The translations under genes were made by a program, and so were the position numbers. The notes beneath the pieces are model-generated. The model did no database searches. It saw nothing but the letters and a program-made list of their open reading frames with translations, and was not told the origin of the DNA. From Dioscorea cayenensis subsp. rotundata (Eukaryota > Streptophyta > Magnoliopsida > Dioscoreales > Dioscoreaceae), in contig NC_052494.1 in NCBI RefSeq assembly GCF_009730915.1, forward strand, positions 1 through 64,000: DNA of 64,000 nt. Direction: 5' to 3'. This document shows positions 10,925-23,236 of the stretch, piece by piece. The number at the start of each line of letters is the position of its first letter. The first letter of the stretch is position 1.

Positions 10925-13690
10925 TCAAGCATTTTCATCTTCGATGTCTTCTATAGTTGGTCCAAGCATATCTGTCGATTTCACAGTCGATGCGCTAAGG
11001 TCTCTCTCGTCCTCAACTATTATGTTATACATGATAATACAAGTTTTCATTATGTCACCGAAGACATCCTTGCTCCAAAAACGTATAGGTCCTGCAAGAA
11101 TTGCAAATCTTGTTAATAGAGCTCCGAACGAACGTTTCACATCTTTCCTGCATGATTCTTGTTTCTTGGCAAAGTACTTTTTTCGGTTACGTGGCTTGTG
11201 AATAGTTTGCACAATAGTTAACCATTTAGGATATATATTATTAGCTAAATAATATCCCATGTTATATTCTTTGCTTTGAATAACATAATGAGCAGAAGGA
11301 GCAATACTTTAGGCTAAATTAGAGATCAAATGAGATGATTCTAACACATTAATGTCATCATTCGTACCTGGCATCCCAAAATAAGCATGTCATATCCAAA
11401 GGTCATAATCAGCAACTGCTTGAAGAATAATAGTTCATGACCCATTCCCATCTTTGTATTGGCCAGTCTATTCTGTGGGACAATTTTTTTCACTTCCAAT
11501 GCATACAATCTAGACTGCCCAACATTCCAAGAAAGCCTCGTTATTGCCCAATGTGTAGCAACCTTGCGAAGATATTGATTTGAAAAAATCTAAACAATTG
11601 CATGACAAAATCTCTTCAAGCTTTCAATGGCAGTTGGCTCACCAATTTTCACATACTCATTAGTATTTACTAGTAAACTATACAGATAAGGACGCAAGTG
11701 TACGTGTGCCGATCGCTTAATAAAGTGTGCGTAAATGCAAAGTGTCGGTCCACAGGGAAGATAGTGAGTACTAGTAATAACTCTATATCTGAAAAATAGC
11801 CTGAATAGTGAATTGTTTGTATGTGAACTAAAGCAAAAGATAACAAGAGAAATACGGGAAAAGTAGAAGGGAAATCAAGGAAGAAAGTAATGTCCGGGCA
11901 TAGCATCCCTCTAGGGTTATTCAGTACAAGGCAATGGCCGGCTAAACAAACAATCCTATTTGAACCAATAGGTTTCCAGAATTATACTAAACCCCAATTT
12001 TTCAAGCGAAGAGTAACTGAATAGGTGCAGAGTTGATACAGACATCCACACAATCGTATTAACACTATATAAAACCTCACTGTGAGCTAATGACAATCTC
12101 TTAAGTAGATAATCTTCCCCAAAGAGAAAGATGATCCCTAATCCGAATACAGAGCAGAGATGCGATTTCTCTTAAAATCCACTCCACATGATTGCAAAGA
12201 GTGCGAAGACTCCCAACAACTCACTCGGGAGAATTGAGGGAGACGGAGTCTCCAAAGTACCATGTTCTCAGACTTACTCACAATTTCCTCTAATCATGGC
12301 ATGTCTATGCTAGGTGGGTATTTCTACTTGTCACGTAGCACATCAAACATGATAACTAGGGATTTCGCTGGTTTACAACCAAGCATTTAAACAAGCAATT
12401 AGATTCAAATAGATATGATTGCAAACAAGAAATCAATTAAAGTATAAAAAATCCAACAACCAAAGTCATAGAAGTAAACCCTAGAGTTTAATTATACCCA
12501 AACATTTACAAATTATCCCTCCATTAATGGAAGGCAAGCATTCAAAATACAAAGAATAGAGGAAAACATGAAATCCATGAAAATTCCATTTTCAATCTTT
12601 AGGATGAAGAGTCACCGAAGAAACTTCCACGCACGCCATCAAGATGAGCTTAACAACTGCGATCTTTAATCCCATTGAATGTAGGACCAAATCCCTCTCC
12701 AAACCGCCCTTAGAGTACTAGAGATACGGCCCTTTTCTTCCTCAACCTCACCTTTAAGAGTCGCCCCCAAAAGATAGAAAAATAGGATATAGAATAATGC
12801 CCTAGAAATCCTCATAAGTTATATTTATACTCGACTGCTTACGGCTTGCGGCAGTAAGGACTAGGCCGTAAGGGAGCTGGAGAGGATTATCGTGAGCCTT
12901 ACAGGAAAGCTTACGGTCGTAAGCCCCATCCGTAAGGTCTTCTGATATTGTTACGGTCTAGCTTACAACCATAAGAGCTAAATCGTAAGCTTCATTGTTT
13001 TGATTCTTGCGACTGCCCTTACGGATGTTTGCTGCGGTCATAAGCTCCTCTGGATGGTCTTTACGGGCATCCTTACGGGCGTAAGCCTTGCCTGGAAGGT
13101 TCTTTGGATTAGCTATAATTCTCTCTTACGGGCATAAGCATGCCCGCAATGTCTTCTGGAATAGACTTACAGCTGTAAGGATGACTGTAAGCTACCCTGT
13201 AAGCCACCCAGTTTGCCTTGTCCTTGTTCTAATGATGCCAAGAGAGCTCCAAACTCATATTTTTTGGTCTAGTTAGCTTCCTTTAGCTCTCCCTCGTCTT
13301 TAAGCACTACCCTAATCCTGTTAATATAAAACACACAATATTTAGCATCGAATTCCATATTATGATTCTAATACATGTCAATTGAGTGTACAAATTGATT
13401 TGCAATATATGAACATTGTACACTCATCATATACACTAGCATCTAGAATATAGCAGTTACTTTATGTAAAGTTGACATCCCAAGTCTACCAAGCCCATCT
13501 CTTCATTGTTGAAAATAGTTGTCATAGCTTTGAACTGCATCCACTATCCGAAGGAACAAAGATCTTAACATTCGAAAACGTCTTTGAAACACGTTTTCAT
13601 TATGTCATGGATTTTTAAAAAAATAATCACTTTACCGCTTCACGATCTCGATGTATCATCGCATAACTTGGGGCGGAGCCTCCACGGACA
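10925..13690 (-). pseudogene. PIF/Harbinger DDE transposase (ALP1-like), broken
   Basis: Reading the minus strand from high to low coordinates gives the family pattern in order. A segment at about 13600-13480 encodes RMLRSLFLRIVDA and RDGLGRLGM. This is followed, after an inserted LTR, by EYVKIGEPTAIESLKRF near 11650. The GSLDCMHW-like and WTGQYK-type motifs near 11500 come next, then a GMPGTNDDINVLE-type stretch near 11370. The C-terminal open part (10925-11260) has GYYLANNIYPKW, CRKDVKRSFGALLTRF and DIMKTCIIMYN. Several stops and frameshifts separate these blocks. The nuclease-type transposase cuts and inserts Harbinger elements together with the Myb-like ORF1 protein. This copy cannot make active enzyme, because it is split at residues corresponding to DEYVKIGE by the insertion at 11661-13422. 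Confidence 0.85.
11661..13422 (-). mobile_element. LTR-like insertion (1.76 kb) inside the Harbinger transposase
   Basis: The insertion interrupts the transposase reading frame exactly between the VYMMS/DEYVKIGE segments, which makes both junctions visible. The target sequence CTCAT is duplicated at 11656-11660 and 13423-13427. On the minus strand the insert begins TGTACAATG and ends AAATACTA, so the 3' terminus departs from the canonical CA. There is no reading frame. It shares its layout with the element at 60201-62038: a conserved CGCAAGTGTA-type block near one end and a GATTGCAAAGAG-like block in the middle. I therefore read it as a solo LTR of a related family. The superfamily is inferred, not shown. 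An array of TTACGG/CCGTAA motifs occupies about 12838-13205. Confidence 0.65.
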
Positions 13691-13960
13691 GGTTCATTGT
13701 TACCAAGCATGAGAGCAATTTGCATAATCTTATTATTATTATGTCTTATTTGGCAAACTATTTCATGTTCTTATAGCCTAGTATGAGGAGTCTCCATGAC
13801 TTTATCCTCTAAATTAGAAGTGCCTCCAATATTAAAATTTATATGGAATGATTGAAGAATATTTATTGCCAAGGCAAGAGGCCAAGGAAAAACCCAGTTG
13901 CCTTCCAAGGATGCCAAATTGGCCCTTAATATGGGAGCCCAGAAATTACTGTGTCATCAT

Positions 13961-14198
13961 GGGTCTTCTGTACCCTCACATATCTTCCTATACAAGTCAC
14001 AGGTCTCCTATGTTCTCACATGTCTTCTTGTGCTAGCTGTGGGTCTCCTATGTCCTCACATGTCTTCATGTGCAAGTCATAGTCTACTGTGTGCTCACAT
14101 GTTTCCTGTGCTAGTCACGGGTCTCCTGTGTCCTCATATGTCTTCATGTGCAAGTCACGGGTCTCTTGTGTCTTCACATGTTCGTCTGTGCTAGTCAC
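13961..14198 (+). repeat. Minisatellite, about six units of 40 bp
   Basis: Six consecutive units of roughly 40 bases each begin with GGGTCTCCTGTGTCC or a close variant and end with GTGCAAGTCAC or GTGCTAGTCAC. Units alternate between the CAAG and CTAG versions, hinting at an 80-bp higher-order unit. The array creates an artificial open frame across 13898-14194 that should not be read as a gene. It lies inside the Harbinger element, between its two genes. Confidence 0.75.
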
Positions 14199-14299
14199 TG
14201 GTAACCATTTAGATACACATTATATATAACTTCTTCTAGAACACATCTTTGTTACCTTTGATTGAAAATGAATTCTTGTCAATCTAGATACATCAATGC

Positions 14300-15025
14300 A
14301 AAGGATATCTGCCTTTGCCAAATTTACATGTTCTCAAGATCTAATTATTGGTGTAAACCAATCCGGTGAATGTTTTTGGTCTCTAGTGGAAGACAAGTAT
14401 GCAGAGAAAAAAAAAAGTAATTGGTGTCTCATGATGCGAATTCTCTGAAGAAACGAGTTCAAGCAATAGAGAACGATTGCCGGAAATTGAATGCATGCAT
14501 TCGACAAATAGAGAATTTAAATCCTAGTGGTGCTTCAGATCAAGATATTGTAAGTACATCTTTACGATTCTTGCATGTAAACTATATATTATTTTCTTTT
14601 AGCTTGACATTACAAAATTTTGCAGTTAAGTCAAGCAAAACTGTTGCTAGGACGAGATCTAAAATACCATAAAGGTTTCAAGTATGATCATGTATTGGAT
14701 AAGGTACAAAATTTTGAAAAATTTAAGGACCACATAATGTCAATTTTCTCTCCTCCGAGCTAGCCAAACAGTGCAACACTAGAAATCTCAATTTGCAAGA
14801 TCCTCTAGATTGTCACAATTTTCAATTAACCTAGATGATGATAGTGGTGGAAACTCTTCCCAACGTCCAATTGGTGTGAAAAGATTAAATTGAACAAAAA
14901 GAATGAAGCTGATCTTATATCTGCAATGGGCAAATTACAAGAAGATAACCGACAACTTATAGAGATACTGAATAAGAAAAATACAGGTAAAATGACTATG
15001 AAAGAATTTAAAGAAGAAAAATAAG
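14300..15025 (+). pseudogene. PIF/Harbinger ORF1 (Myb/SANT-like DNA-binding protein), broken
   Basis: The plus strand encodes DLIIGVNQSGECFWSLVEDKY and then, after a frameshift near 14430, KKRVQAIENDCRKLNACIRQ and IENLNPSGASDQDI. A GT donor at 14551 and a TTGCAG acceptor at about 14625 join this to LSQAKLLLGRDLKYHKGFKYD. A last block near 14900-15020 encodes a coiled-coil-like ISAMGKLQEDNRQLIEILN. This is the conserved ORF1 of plant Harbinger elements, which binds the element ends and assists the transposase in the nucleus. Stops occur between 14755 and 14880, so the gene is dead. It diverges from the transposase gene within the same element, the usual arrangement. Confidence 0.75.
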
Positions 15026-15579
15026 ATCTTGACTAAATATTTGAGTATAATTACTGATTTTAGTATTTGTGCTTATATTCAATCTGAACAAGCACGAAGT
15101 ATGCAAAATAAAAAATAAAAAATAAAAATAAAAATAAAAAAGAGGACATTTTCAACAACCACCTCCTTCAATCTCGAATCCCTTTAAAATTTATTTTGAC
15201 AATCTATGCTGAAGTGCGGCTGATTTACCAGAATATTAGTTTTAATATAATTAGTTTTACATTATATTAGCTTTTATTAAGATTATTTTTAATAAAATTT
15301 TAACTATTATAGTTTTATAAATTTATCCTAAATTAATTTAATTAATAATTTTATTATTAATTAATTAATTAATTGCACACAAATTAATATTGTAGGTATA
15401 TAATGACTAGTTATAATTATATTAATGAATTATTAACTTTATAGTTTTAATTACAATAATAATAAAAAAAAATTATTTAAAAAATTAATATTTATGTAGA
15501 ACCCCCATATTATGACCCTAAATTTGAATTCATTCTATGCCAAACCCCAAAGTTAGGAATTACATTAGAGGTGGTCTTA

Positions 15580-16019
15580 GAGGTCCTCAAACCATTAAAA
15601 TTGTGTCCACTCTCCGTATCTATTTATTTATTTTTATTGGCACTAGTTACCATCGTAAAAAATTAAAAAGAAAAACCGTAAAGTCTCTTTAACAACAGCC
15701 CAAAATAGTCCGCAAGATGCTTTGTCCTCACTTACATTCGCATTTCCATGAGTTACGTTCTCAACTTCTCTACCTGAAGTTATTCTAACACGTGTCATAT
15801 AACGACAGGCTTTCTTTGATTCTCGAGACGCAAAGGATTCCAGGATCACACCAGAGCCACAAGTCGCACTGGGCCGGGCCCGCATCTCTTATTGGGCCCT
15901 ACCCTTCGTAATCATGGTCCGAAGGTACACCAGACCCTTCTCCCTCTATTAATAATCCTCGAGATCCACCTCTTTATGTTGGTCCGCAGGCACAACAGAC
16001 CCCTCCCCGGCCAGCAACA
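15580..16019 (+). promoter_or_regulatory. Upstream region of the CTPA3-type gene
   Basis: This is the 440-base interval between the Harbinger element and the peptidase start codon. It becomes GC-richer towards the gene, with pyrimidine-rich patches typical of plant 5' leaders. No clear TATA box was identified. The Harbinger element ends only about 440 bases before the ATG, so part of the native promoter may have been displaced. Confidence 0.4.
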
Positions 16020-19000
16020 ATGGAGGCACTCAAAGCGCTCTCGCCGGCGATTCTCCACCGCCACCCCTCGCGGCGGAGGATGGCCGGTCCCCTCCCATTT
16101 CGCCCTCCAGTGAGATTCTTGATCCGTTCCGAGAGGATATCATTGGCCGAAGAAGGTGCTCACGGTGGCGATAGAGCCTGGGCACGAGCTCTTGGCCGGG
16201 GAGCCATTGGAGTCGCTGCTGCCGCTGCCGCGGTCATCTCGGTCTTTGGTTCTGATTCTTCGGCTCTCGCTGAGTCCCTCACTGTCGCCTTCCCTGTCTC
16301 CAGAGCTCGTGAGGTGAGAACAGATGATTCGTTCCTCTTTCTTTTCTTCACTGGCATTGCTGATTTTGTGGAAATTTCCACTATTTCTCTTGGGGATGGG
16401 ATTTTACTATGATTTTGTTGCTGTTCATCTTGTAGGTGAACGCAGTTCAGAGAACACTTGTAGAAACATGGGGCTTGATTCGTGAGTCATTCATTGATCC
16501 TACTTTCAACCACCAAGGTATTGCTCCATTGCTTCTCTTCTACTTTTGGATACTTTTCTTTGTCAAAGATTGGATTTTGTAATATAGATTGATGCACTAG
16601 TGAGGTTAACTTTTGGTGTCTTTTGGGTAGATTGGGACTTGAAGTTGCAACAGACCATGGTGGAGATGTTTCCTTTAAAGTCAGCAGATGCAGCATATAG
16701 CAAGATTAGTGGAATGCTTGCTACTCTTGGGGATCCCTTTACCAGAATAATTAGTCCAAAGGTAATTCATTTTACAAATAACTTTGTTTTCAGGTTGGCC
16801 TTTAGGGGTGTTGGTAGTGTTCAGAAACCTCTAGCATCGAAGAGGGTCGATGCAAAGGAAAGTCACTCTTAAATGTGGACTTTGAGGCACCGTGTAGTAG
16901 AGAGTCTCTTTTTATAGTAATCTGCGTAACTTGTATAGTGACCTTAGTAATCCAAGGTTTCAATTCTTAGAGCTAATTCTGGATATAGCTTTGGGTCCTC
17001 GTGTCTAAAGTTCACCTTTGTTATTCTTTAGTTCCGGTTAATTGGTTCAATAGAAAATGAAGCATGAGATTACTCGATATCCTTTATGCTTATGACTACT
17101 TAAATCTTTACACTGTCTTTATTTGGTGTTATACATCATGCCATTTGTAAACACTTGCACATAGTGCATGAATTGTCTGTGATCATTGTTAGCTTCTTAC
17201 TTAGCAATTTCTGGTTGACATGGCGTATCCATACATCTCACAGTTGTTTCAACTTGCAGGAATATCAAAATTTCAGAATAGGTAGTGATGGAAATCTTCA
17301 AGGGGTTGGTCTATTTATCAATGCTGAACCAAGCTCTGGACATTTGGTCAGTGAAACACTTTTTACATTGTAAATCATTAGTTTCTCTTCTATATGTTGG
17401 TAAATAAGTATAAATTCATTATTGTCATTCTCATAAATAGAATTCCTGGTTTATGTTATTAGAAGTTTACTGTAAGTAGGCTTCGTTCCCTGTTTGCTTG
17501 ATATTTTTGCGTTTTATATCAAGTTTGGCTCAAAACTTGCCTGTTTATAGGAGTTTTCTTTTCACACTAAATTTAAATATTGTCTACATCTAGGGAAGGC
17601 TAGGACATTTGTTGAATGGTGAACATTCAGACTTATTTGGTGGCAACAAACTAGGTTGTTCATCCAAACAGTCTGCTTCTATTCTTGTTTTGCTGTGTAT
17701 AAGATTTTTTTTTTTTTTTGATTCGTTAGAAGTGACAAATATTGCGCCTAATTTTTGGCCTGCAATATAAAAAACACTCTTTAGACTAGCTACAGCTTAT
17801 TTTGCCTGTCTTTAGATATTTACTGTTCCATACGATCTATCAACAGGTTGTTTTATCTTGTGTTGAGGGAAGCCCAGCTGCTCGTGCTGGTATACGTGAA
17901 GGAGATGAACTAATTGAGATTGATGGTGAGTATAAAGTGGGCATGGCTCAAGTAGCATGGTTTGTGAAGGTGCTTCATAATTTTTAGATTATTATTTTTT
18001 ACTTCATTATTTATTTGGCATTATTAGGAGAGTCTCTTGTCGGTGTGGATGGTGAAACAGCAGCACAAAAGCTTAGAGGGCGAGCTGGGACAACTGTGAC
18101 AGTAAAGCTTTACTGTGTAAGTTGCTTCTCTTCTTGTTCTTTTTTTACCATCAAATGTTTCATTTTACCATCAAATGTTATGAAACACTAGCTTCTTATG
18201 AGCATGTTGCTATTGTTCTGATGATGAAACGAGTGAACACCTAGACAAATATTAAAGGTTCCTCCCTTTGTAATTATTGGATCTCCAACTTCACATGGTC
18301 TTTTGGTCCTCATTCAATTGATGATGCTTAGGGTGCTTTCTGCAATGGGTTTTTTTTTTTTTTAATTTTATAATCTTAAACAGAACATAAATTCAATTGG
18401 CCAAGGGAAGATTTTCATGGGCGTGTTGTGATATGCAATTTCAAATTCTTAGACATTATTGTTATATGCTCATGAATTAATATTTCTTGGGGAACTACTT
18501 GCAAAAGCTCACAGATGACGTGGACTATTTATAAAAATAACTTATTATGAGAAATACCCAATTCAAAATTGTTGCATGTCTTGTTTTGTTGTACTTCGTA
18601 GTTGACTTTACCATCTTATTCCTTGTACAGACTGTACATGAACTACTGTAATGCTGGTCTTGCTTTTTTGCATTCACTGGCTAAATTACATATGTTTAGT
18701 TTTGATAATGATGAATGAAGGCATAACCTTACTATGTATGATCATGCTTTTTAGGGGGCACAACATGGAACTGATTCAGGTGTAAGAGAGGTACTCCATT
18801 TCATACTTCTTTTAAGCCCTAGTATACATCAATGCCAGCAAAATTTCTAAACTGATCGAGTTCTATTTTTATCTATATTTTTTATCTGGATTAAATGATC
18901 CTAGTGGTGGGCTTACCACTGGGTCACATTTACCTCTCATCTTATGTACTTTTTTCTCTTAAAGGTGAAACTCCCTAGAGAGGTTATTAAGCTTTCACCT

Positions 19001-21335
19001 ATATTTAGCACAATCATCTCCCATAAATTAGGTGATGGGCATGAGGTGAAGACTGGATATGTGAGGCTCTCTGCATTCTCTCAGGTGAACCGCGAGCCTG
19101 ACTTTAAGACATTCATTATTTTTCTTTTAAGGTGCATAGTAAGTGGCCTTTGTGGTCTCAACAAAATCTCATTATGTTACTTTTTTATTTTTTGGTGGTG
19201 GATTACTAGATAGTTCAGTGCTTCACTATGTCTTGGGATTACTTGTACATAACAATGGTGTTGTTTGTGAAGTCCATTAAATTTGTCAAACATCAGTTTT
19301 ACTGTTAATTCTTTGGTAGTTAGGTTAATCAATTATATTGTTGGTAAATTGGTAGGAAAACCAAATAAGCAGCTGTAGATTGAGAACCCTAGAAATATAT
19401 GTTGTTACTCAAATCATGATACTGATGTTCTTTTGAGGCATGGTGTTGACTAGACTGCTGCTATTGAGATGGAGAAAGCTGTCCAAGATATGGAGGAGCA
19501 AGGTGTTCAGTCATACATATTGGACTTGAGAAATAATCCGGTCGGTCATACTTATTTTTATATTTTATTTATATTGTAAATTGGTCATATGATTTTATAT
19601 TTCTTAAAATTGTTGCTTCTACAAGTGGTTTAATTTGTACTGTTAACTTATTGAATGTCTCTGCAGGGTGGTTTGGTAAAAGCTGGACTAGAAGTTGCCC
19701 GAATATGGTTAGATGGGAATGAGACTCTGGTGAACACGATTGACCGAGAAGGGAATATGTCACCCATTAATATGAGCAACGGACACGCAATAACACATGA
19801 CCCTCTTGTTGTCCTTGTAAGCTGTTTCTTTACCAATTACTTAATTTATTAGCAGTTTACATAATCTAATTACTTGGTTGTAGCTGTCGTGCAAACACTG
19901 ACAGATATTGTTTCATGGTACAAGAATGCTTGTGATGCTCACAAAAATTTTAATTGACAAATAACAATATCCTAGTCTGAATACGAGCTTACATCTGAAG
20001 TATGCGTGCTACATCTTCATAGCTGTTATCAATGTTTTTGAGCTTTAAAGCAATTATGCGAAATTGTATTTAGGATTGTCTTGGTTAACTCATTTTCATT
20101 TTCCTATTCTAACTAGGGAATGCGTGCGACTTTTCGTTTTCTGCTTCTTTGCTTCCATAATTACGTTTGATCGTACTATTGACTTAATTCTTGCTCTTTT
20201 ATTTGTTGTTGTAATTCACCATAAAGTTTTGGTACATTTAGGTAAATGAAGGAAGTGCGAGTGCAAGTGAAATTCTGGCAGGCGCATTGCATGATAATGG
20301 CCGTGCCATACTTATTGGGCATAAAACATTTGGCAAAGGAAAAATTCAGGTAATTTTTGTTCATCTGATCTCAGCATAATTCTTGTCAGTTTAATGATGT
20401 GATGCACATTTCATTATGAGGGATTGGGTTTCACATTCTACATGAAGCTACACACATAAGCCAACTAACAATTTTACGGCTTTTATTGCTTAAAGTGTAT
20501 TTTAGCAAAGAAAGCATCGTCCTTCCATTTAAATGAAGACTATATTTTAGACACAATGATTTTCACCTGTACTTAGGACTCTAGCAATTGATTGTCTTTG
20601 TGAAAGTTGAACTCTCTTGCCACATTTTGCACTTGCCGAGCTATTCGTAACTTTCTCACTAATTAATAATGAACTCAACTTATTCCAAATGCTTTATCAG
20701 AAGTGAGATCTTCATCTTATTCAAATATATATTTTCTTCACAATCCCTTCTGAAAGCCTTGAGCACTAGATCCTGCAAATTTTATATGGTTCCAGTTACT
20801 AGTATCCATCAATAAAGTCTTGGATATGATTGTTGATTTCTGCAATGATATTTCTTCACCAAAAACCTAATAATCTGAGCTCCATAAACCATGATTGTCG
20901 AATACTTTTCTTCACTAGATCCTGCAAATTGGTGAGTCATGAAGTTGCAAGTTTTGATCCACTGTCAATGATTAGACATCTTATTGACCTTTGCAAATGT
21001 AGTTTCACCAAAGTTAAATTTTCTTTACTTCATAAACCACAAAGACCGAAAAACTTAATATAATACCGGTTTCTAATTTACTGCAGAGTGTGACCGAGCT
21101 CCATGATGGTTCCGCACTTTTCATCACTGTTGCAAAATACGTATCGCCGGCCTTGCATGACATTGATCAGGTTGGCATAACTCCTGATGTACAATGCACT
21201 CCTGAGATGTTAACTTCACCAAAATCATCGGCATCAAGAGACTCAAGCTCAGCCTCTTCTCTAGAAGCAGATTCTTGCATCTTGGTAGCAGAACATGAAC
21301 TTGAGATTCAGGAATCAAAGGGAACTGCTTCATGA
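16020..21335 (+). CDS. CTPA3: Chloroplast C-terminal processing peptidase, CTPA3 type (S41A)
   Basis: Twelve exons: 16020-16313, 16436-16517, 16631-16761, 17260-17346, 17847-17925, 18028-18116, 18755-18790, 18965-19084, 19454-19540, 19667-19816, 20242-20349 and 21087-21335. All have GT/AG borders and consistent phase, giving 503 residues. Residues 1 to about 90 form an Arg/Ser-rich transit peptide followed by an Ala-rich hydrophobic segment ending SSALA, which points to the thylakoid lumen. Residues about 170-255 are a PDZ domain ([21 protein letters not shown]). The peptidase core follows, with [26 protein letters not shown] and TFGKGKIQ. Ser392 and Lys417 have the 25-residue spacing of the Ser/Lys dyad of algal D1 protease. 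Family members trim C-termini of lumenal proteins; CTPA2-type enzymes mature D1. The sequence is closest to the CTPA3 paralogue as I remember it. Nothing looks damaged. Confidence 0.9.
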
Positions 21336-21458
21336 GATCTCTGAGATACTCATCAATGTATCTGTTACTGAAAAAAGAATCCTTTTCAAAGCTGTAAAAT
21401 CTCTATGTATTTACTTGTCCATAATTCTTTGTAAAATTTGATGGATTGAAAAGAAAAA

Positions 21459-21461
<3 letters not shown>

Positions 21462-21512
<51 letters not shown>
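21462..21512. repeat. (TA)n microsatellite
   Basis: About 25 uninterrupted TA repeats lie 130 bases past the peptidase stop codon, probably at or just beyond its 3' untranslated region. A run of this length is expected to be highly length-polymorphic. Confidence 0.9.
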
Positions 21513-21517
<5 letters not shown>

Positions 21518-23052
21518 TTTTAAAATGAAAAGAGAAAACATTGAATCATGTGGAATGTTGGTTGTGGAAAAAGCTTGTCTCTGTGTACTTATTTTACATT
21601 ATATTAAAATGTTTGTTTTTCAATTTTCTAAAAGTCACGGATTCAAGGGTTCTAAAATATTGTTAGTGAGAATTTTTTTTTTCTTTGGCAAAGACGATAA
21701 GTGTTGTCTCATAAAACATTGTCAAAACAATATGCTGTTATAATTGTGCACCAGTTACGTGGTTTAATGAACTTTTTAGAGATTTATCATGTGGAATGGG
21801 ATTTTTTAGAGGTTTATTTGTAAAATTAATATGCCCTACAAAATCAAATTTAATTATTATTTAATAATAAAATAGTTTTATTTTGTTGTATGTATACTTA
21901 TGGGCATTGTATTTTTCATGTTTGATGACATATTTATGTTCCTTGCAACCTAAAATATTTCATAACCTCTGGAATAAATTCTCTTAATAATATTGTAGAT
22001 ATTTGTAGTTGACAAATATTGAGCTGAACTACTACAGAACTCTTAGACCAAACATTATCATAGAAAGAATAAGTTATTCTGTTATAGAAAATCTTTATTA
22101 CCTGAAAAATGTTATTAAATCTCATGTAGAAGTTATATTATTTTGATAGTGTCAACTAGTGATACTAATTTGAGGCTATATATGGATATGTTAAGTTATA
22201 TAATGAATCTGTAAAGGCTTGTAGTTATCTAAGATGGGATCTATCAATCTTAATGGTAGGAGAAAGGTGTTTTTTATATGTTTGATAAAAATCCAACCTG
22301 TTAATTGTCTAGAAGTATTTTATTATATATAGAATATGTATTATTATACATGTTTTTAAAATTGTTTTTTCTCCAATATTATAAAGGAAACACATATATA
22401 AGTGAGGAACGACAATACAACTGATGGTCAAATCATACCCATTTATATGGAATATTTATTGATAAAGGGACTAATAGGTGAAATATTATATTGGGGGGCT
22501 CACATATGAATATCTCTAATCTTTGGATTGAATTGCAATTTGTTGATGGATGATTATGATAATTAAAATTAGTATGGAATAATTTGTTAAAGATGTAGAA
22601 ATCCGTTCCCTGCATGGTCTAACATTTCCCTAATACTTTAATATGTGATAAAAGATTAGGGTTTTAACTAATTGTTATTGCTATCAAAAGACGATTATGA
22701 GAAAACCCTAATATTCACATTAGTTGCTTGAAGCAAAAGAAGCTTCAAAGAAGCCATCACTTTCGGGTGAAAAGTTTGAGAACGTATGCGCTTATGAAAT
22801 CTCTCTGAGGTAACCATGATTTATCACATATACATGTGATCAATCCTATTGTTGATTAAATATCAATCAATAATAATTGATAGTCCTAATTTGATTAGAA
22901 CAATTTTTCCTAACCTTAATTCAATTAGATCGATTCTATCAACACTATCATTTGTGGAGAGTTGCCATGTGGAGGTAAGAAAGGTTTGGTACTTGTGTCA
23001 AGGACCATAATCTCATGGTGTTAATTTTTTTTTTTTACCTTGCAACTCTAGC
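21513..23052. other. AT-rich intergenic DNA downstream of the peptidase gene
   Basis: No coding sequence or element ends were recognised. Short open frames here have no family resemblance and AT-driven codon content. Confidence 0.5.
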
Positions 23053-23175
23053 AAAGTGATAAATACCGTTCCTCTCATATGAGACTCAATACACAATAAA
23101 TAAACAGTTGTAAGAAAAGTGATAAATACAATTCCTTACATGTGAAACTCAATACACAATAAATAAACAATATTT
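23053..23175 (+). repeat. Tandem duplication of about 60 bp
   Basis: Two adjacent copies share the phrases AAGTGATAAATAC and GAAACTCAATACACAATAAA or GAGACTCAATACACAATAAA, at about 23053-23110 and 23116-23175. They lie just upstream of the Makorin-like fragment. Confidence 0.6.
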
Positions 23176-23236
23176 ATACCGAAGTGTGAGTGAGATATTG
23201 AAAAAGGTTCAATTTCCTCTTCTTTTTCGTCTCTCC

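Larger units (their letters stand above)
10297..15576. mobile_element. PIF/Harbinger DNA transposon, decayed, with a nested LTR
   Basis: The element starts GGGCATCTCCAATC at 10297. Its other end read inward on the minus strand starts GACCACCTCTAATG, a diverged terminal inverted repeat of the type common in plant PIF/Harbinger elements. Both ends are flanked by the trinucleotide TTA (10294-10296 and 15577-15579), the target duplication characteristic of this superfamily. Inside are both expected genes: a minus-strand DDE transposase (about 13690-10925) and a plus-strand Myb/SANT-like ORF1 (about 14300-15025). Both are broken. The 5.28-kb length includes a 1.76-kb nested LTR-like insertion. An (ATT)n microsatellite lies at about 10417-10451. 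Confidence 0.85.

Noticed and set aside
13898..14194. 98-codon Cys/His/Ser-rich frame resembling a small secreted protein
   Set aside because: It is produced entirely by the 40-bp minisatellite and lies inside a dead transposon.
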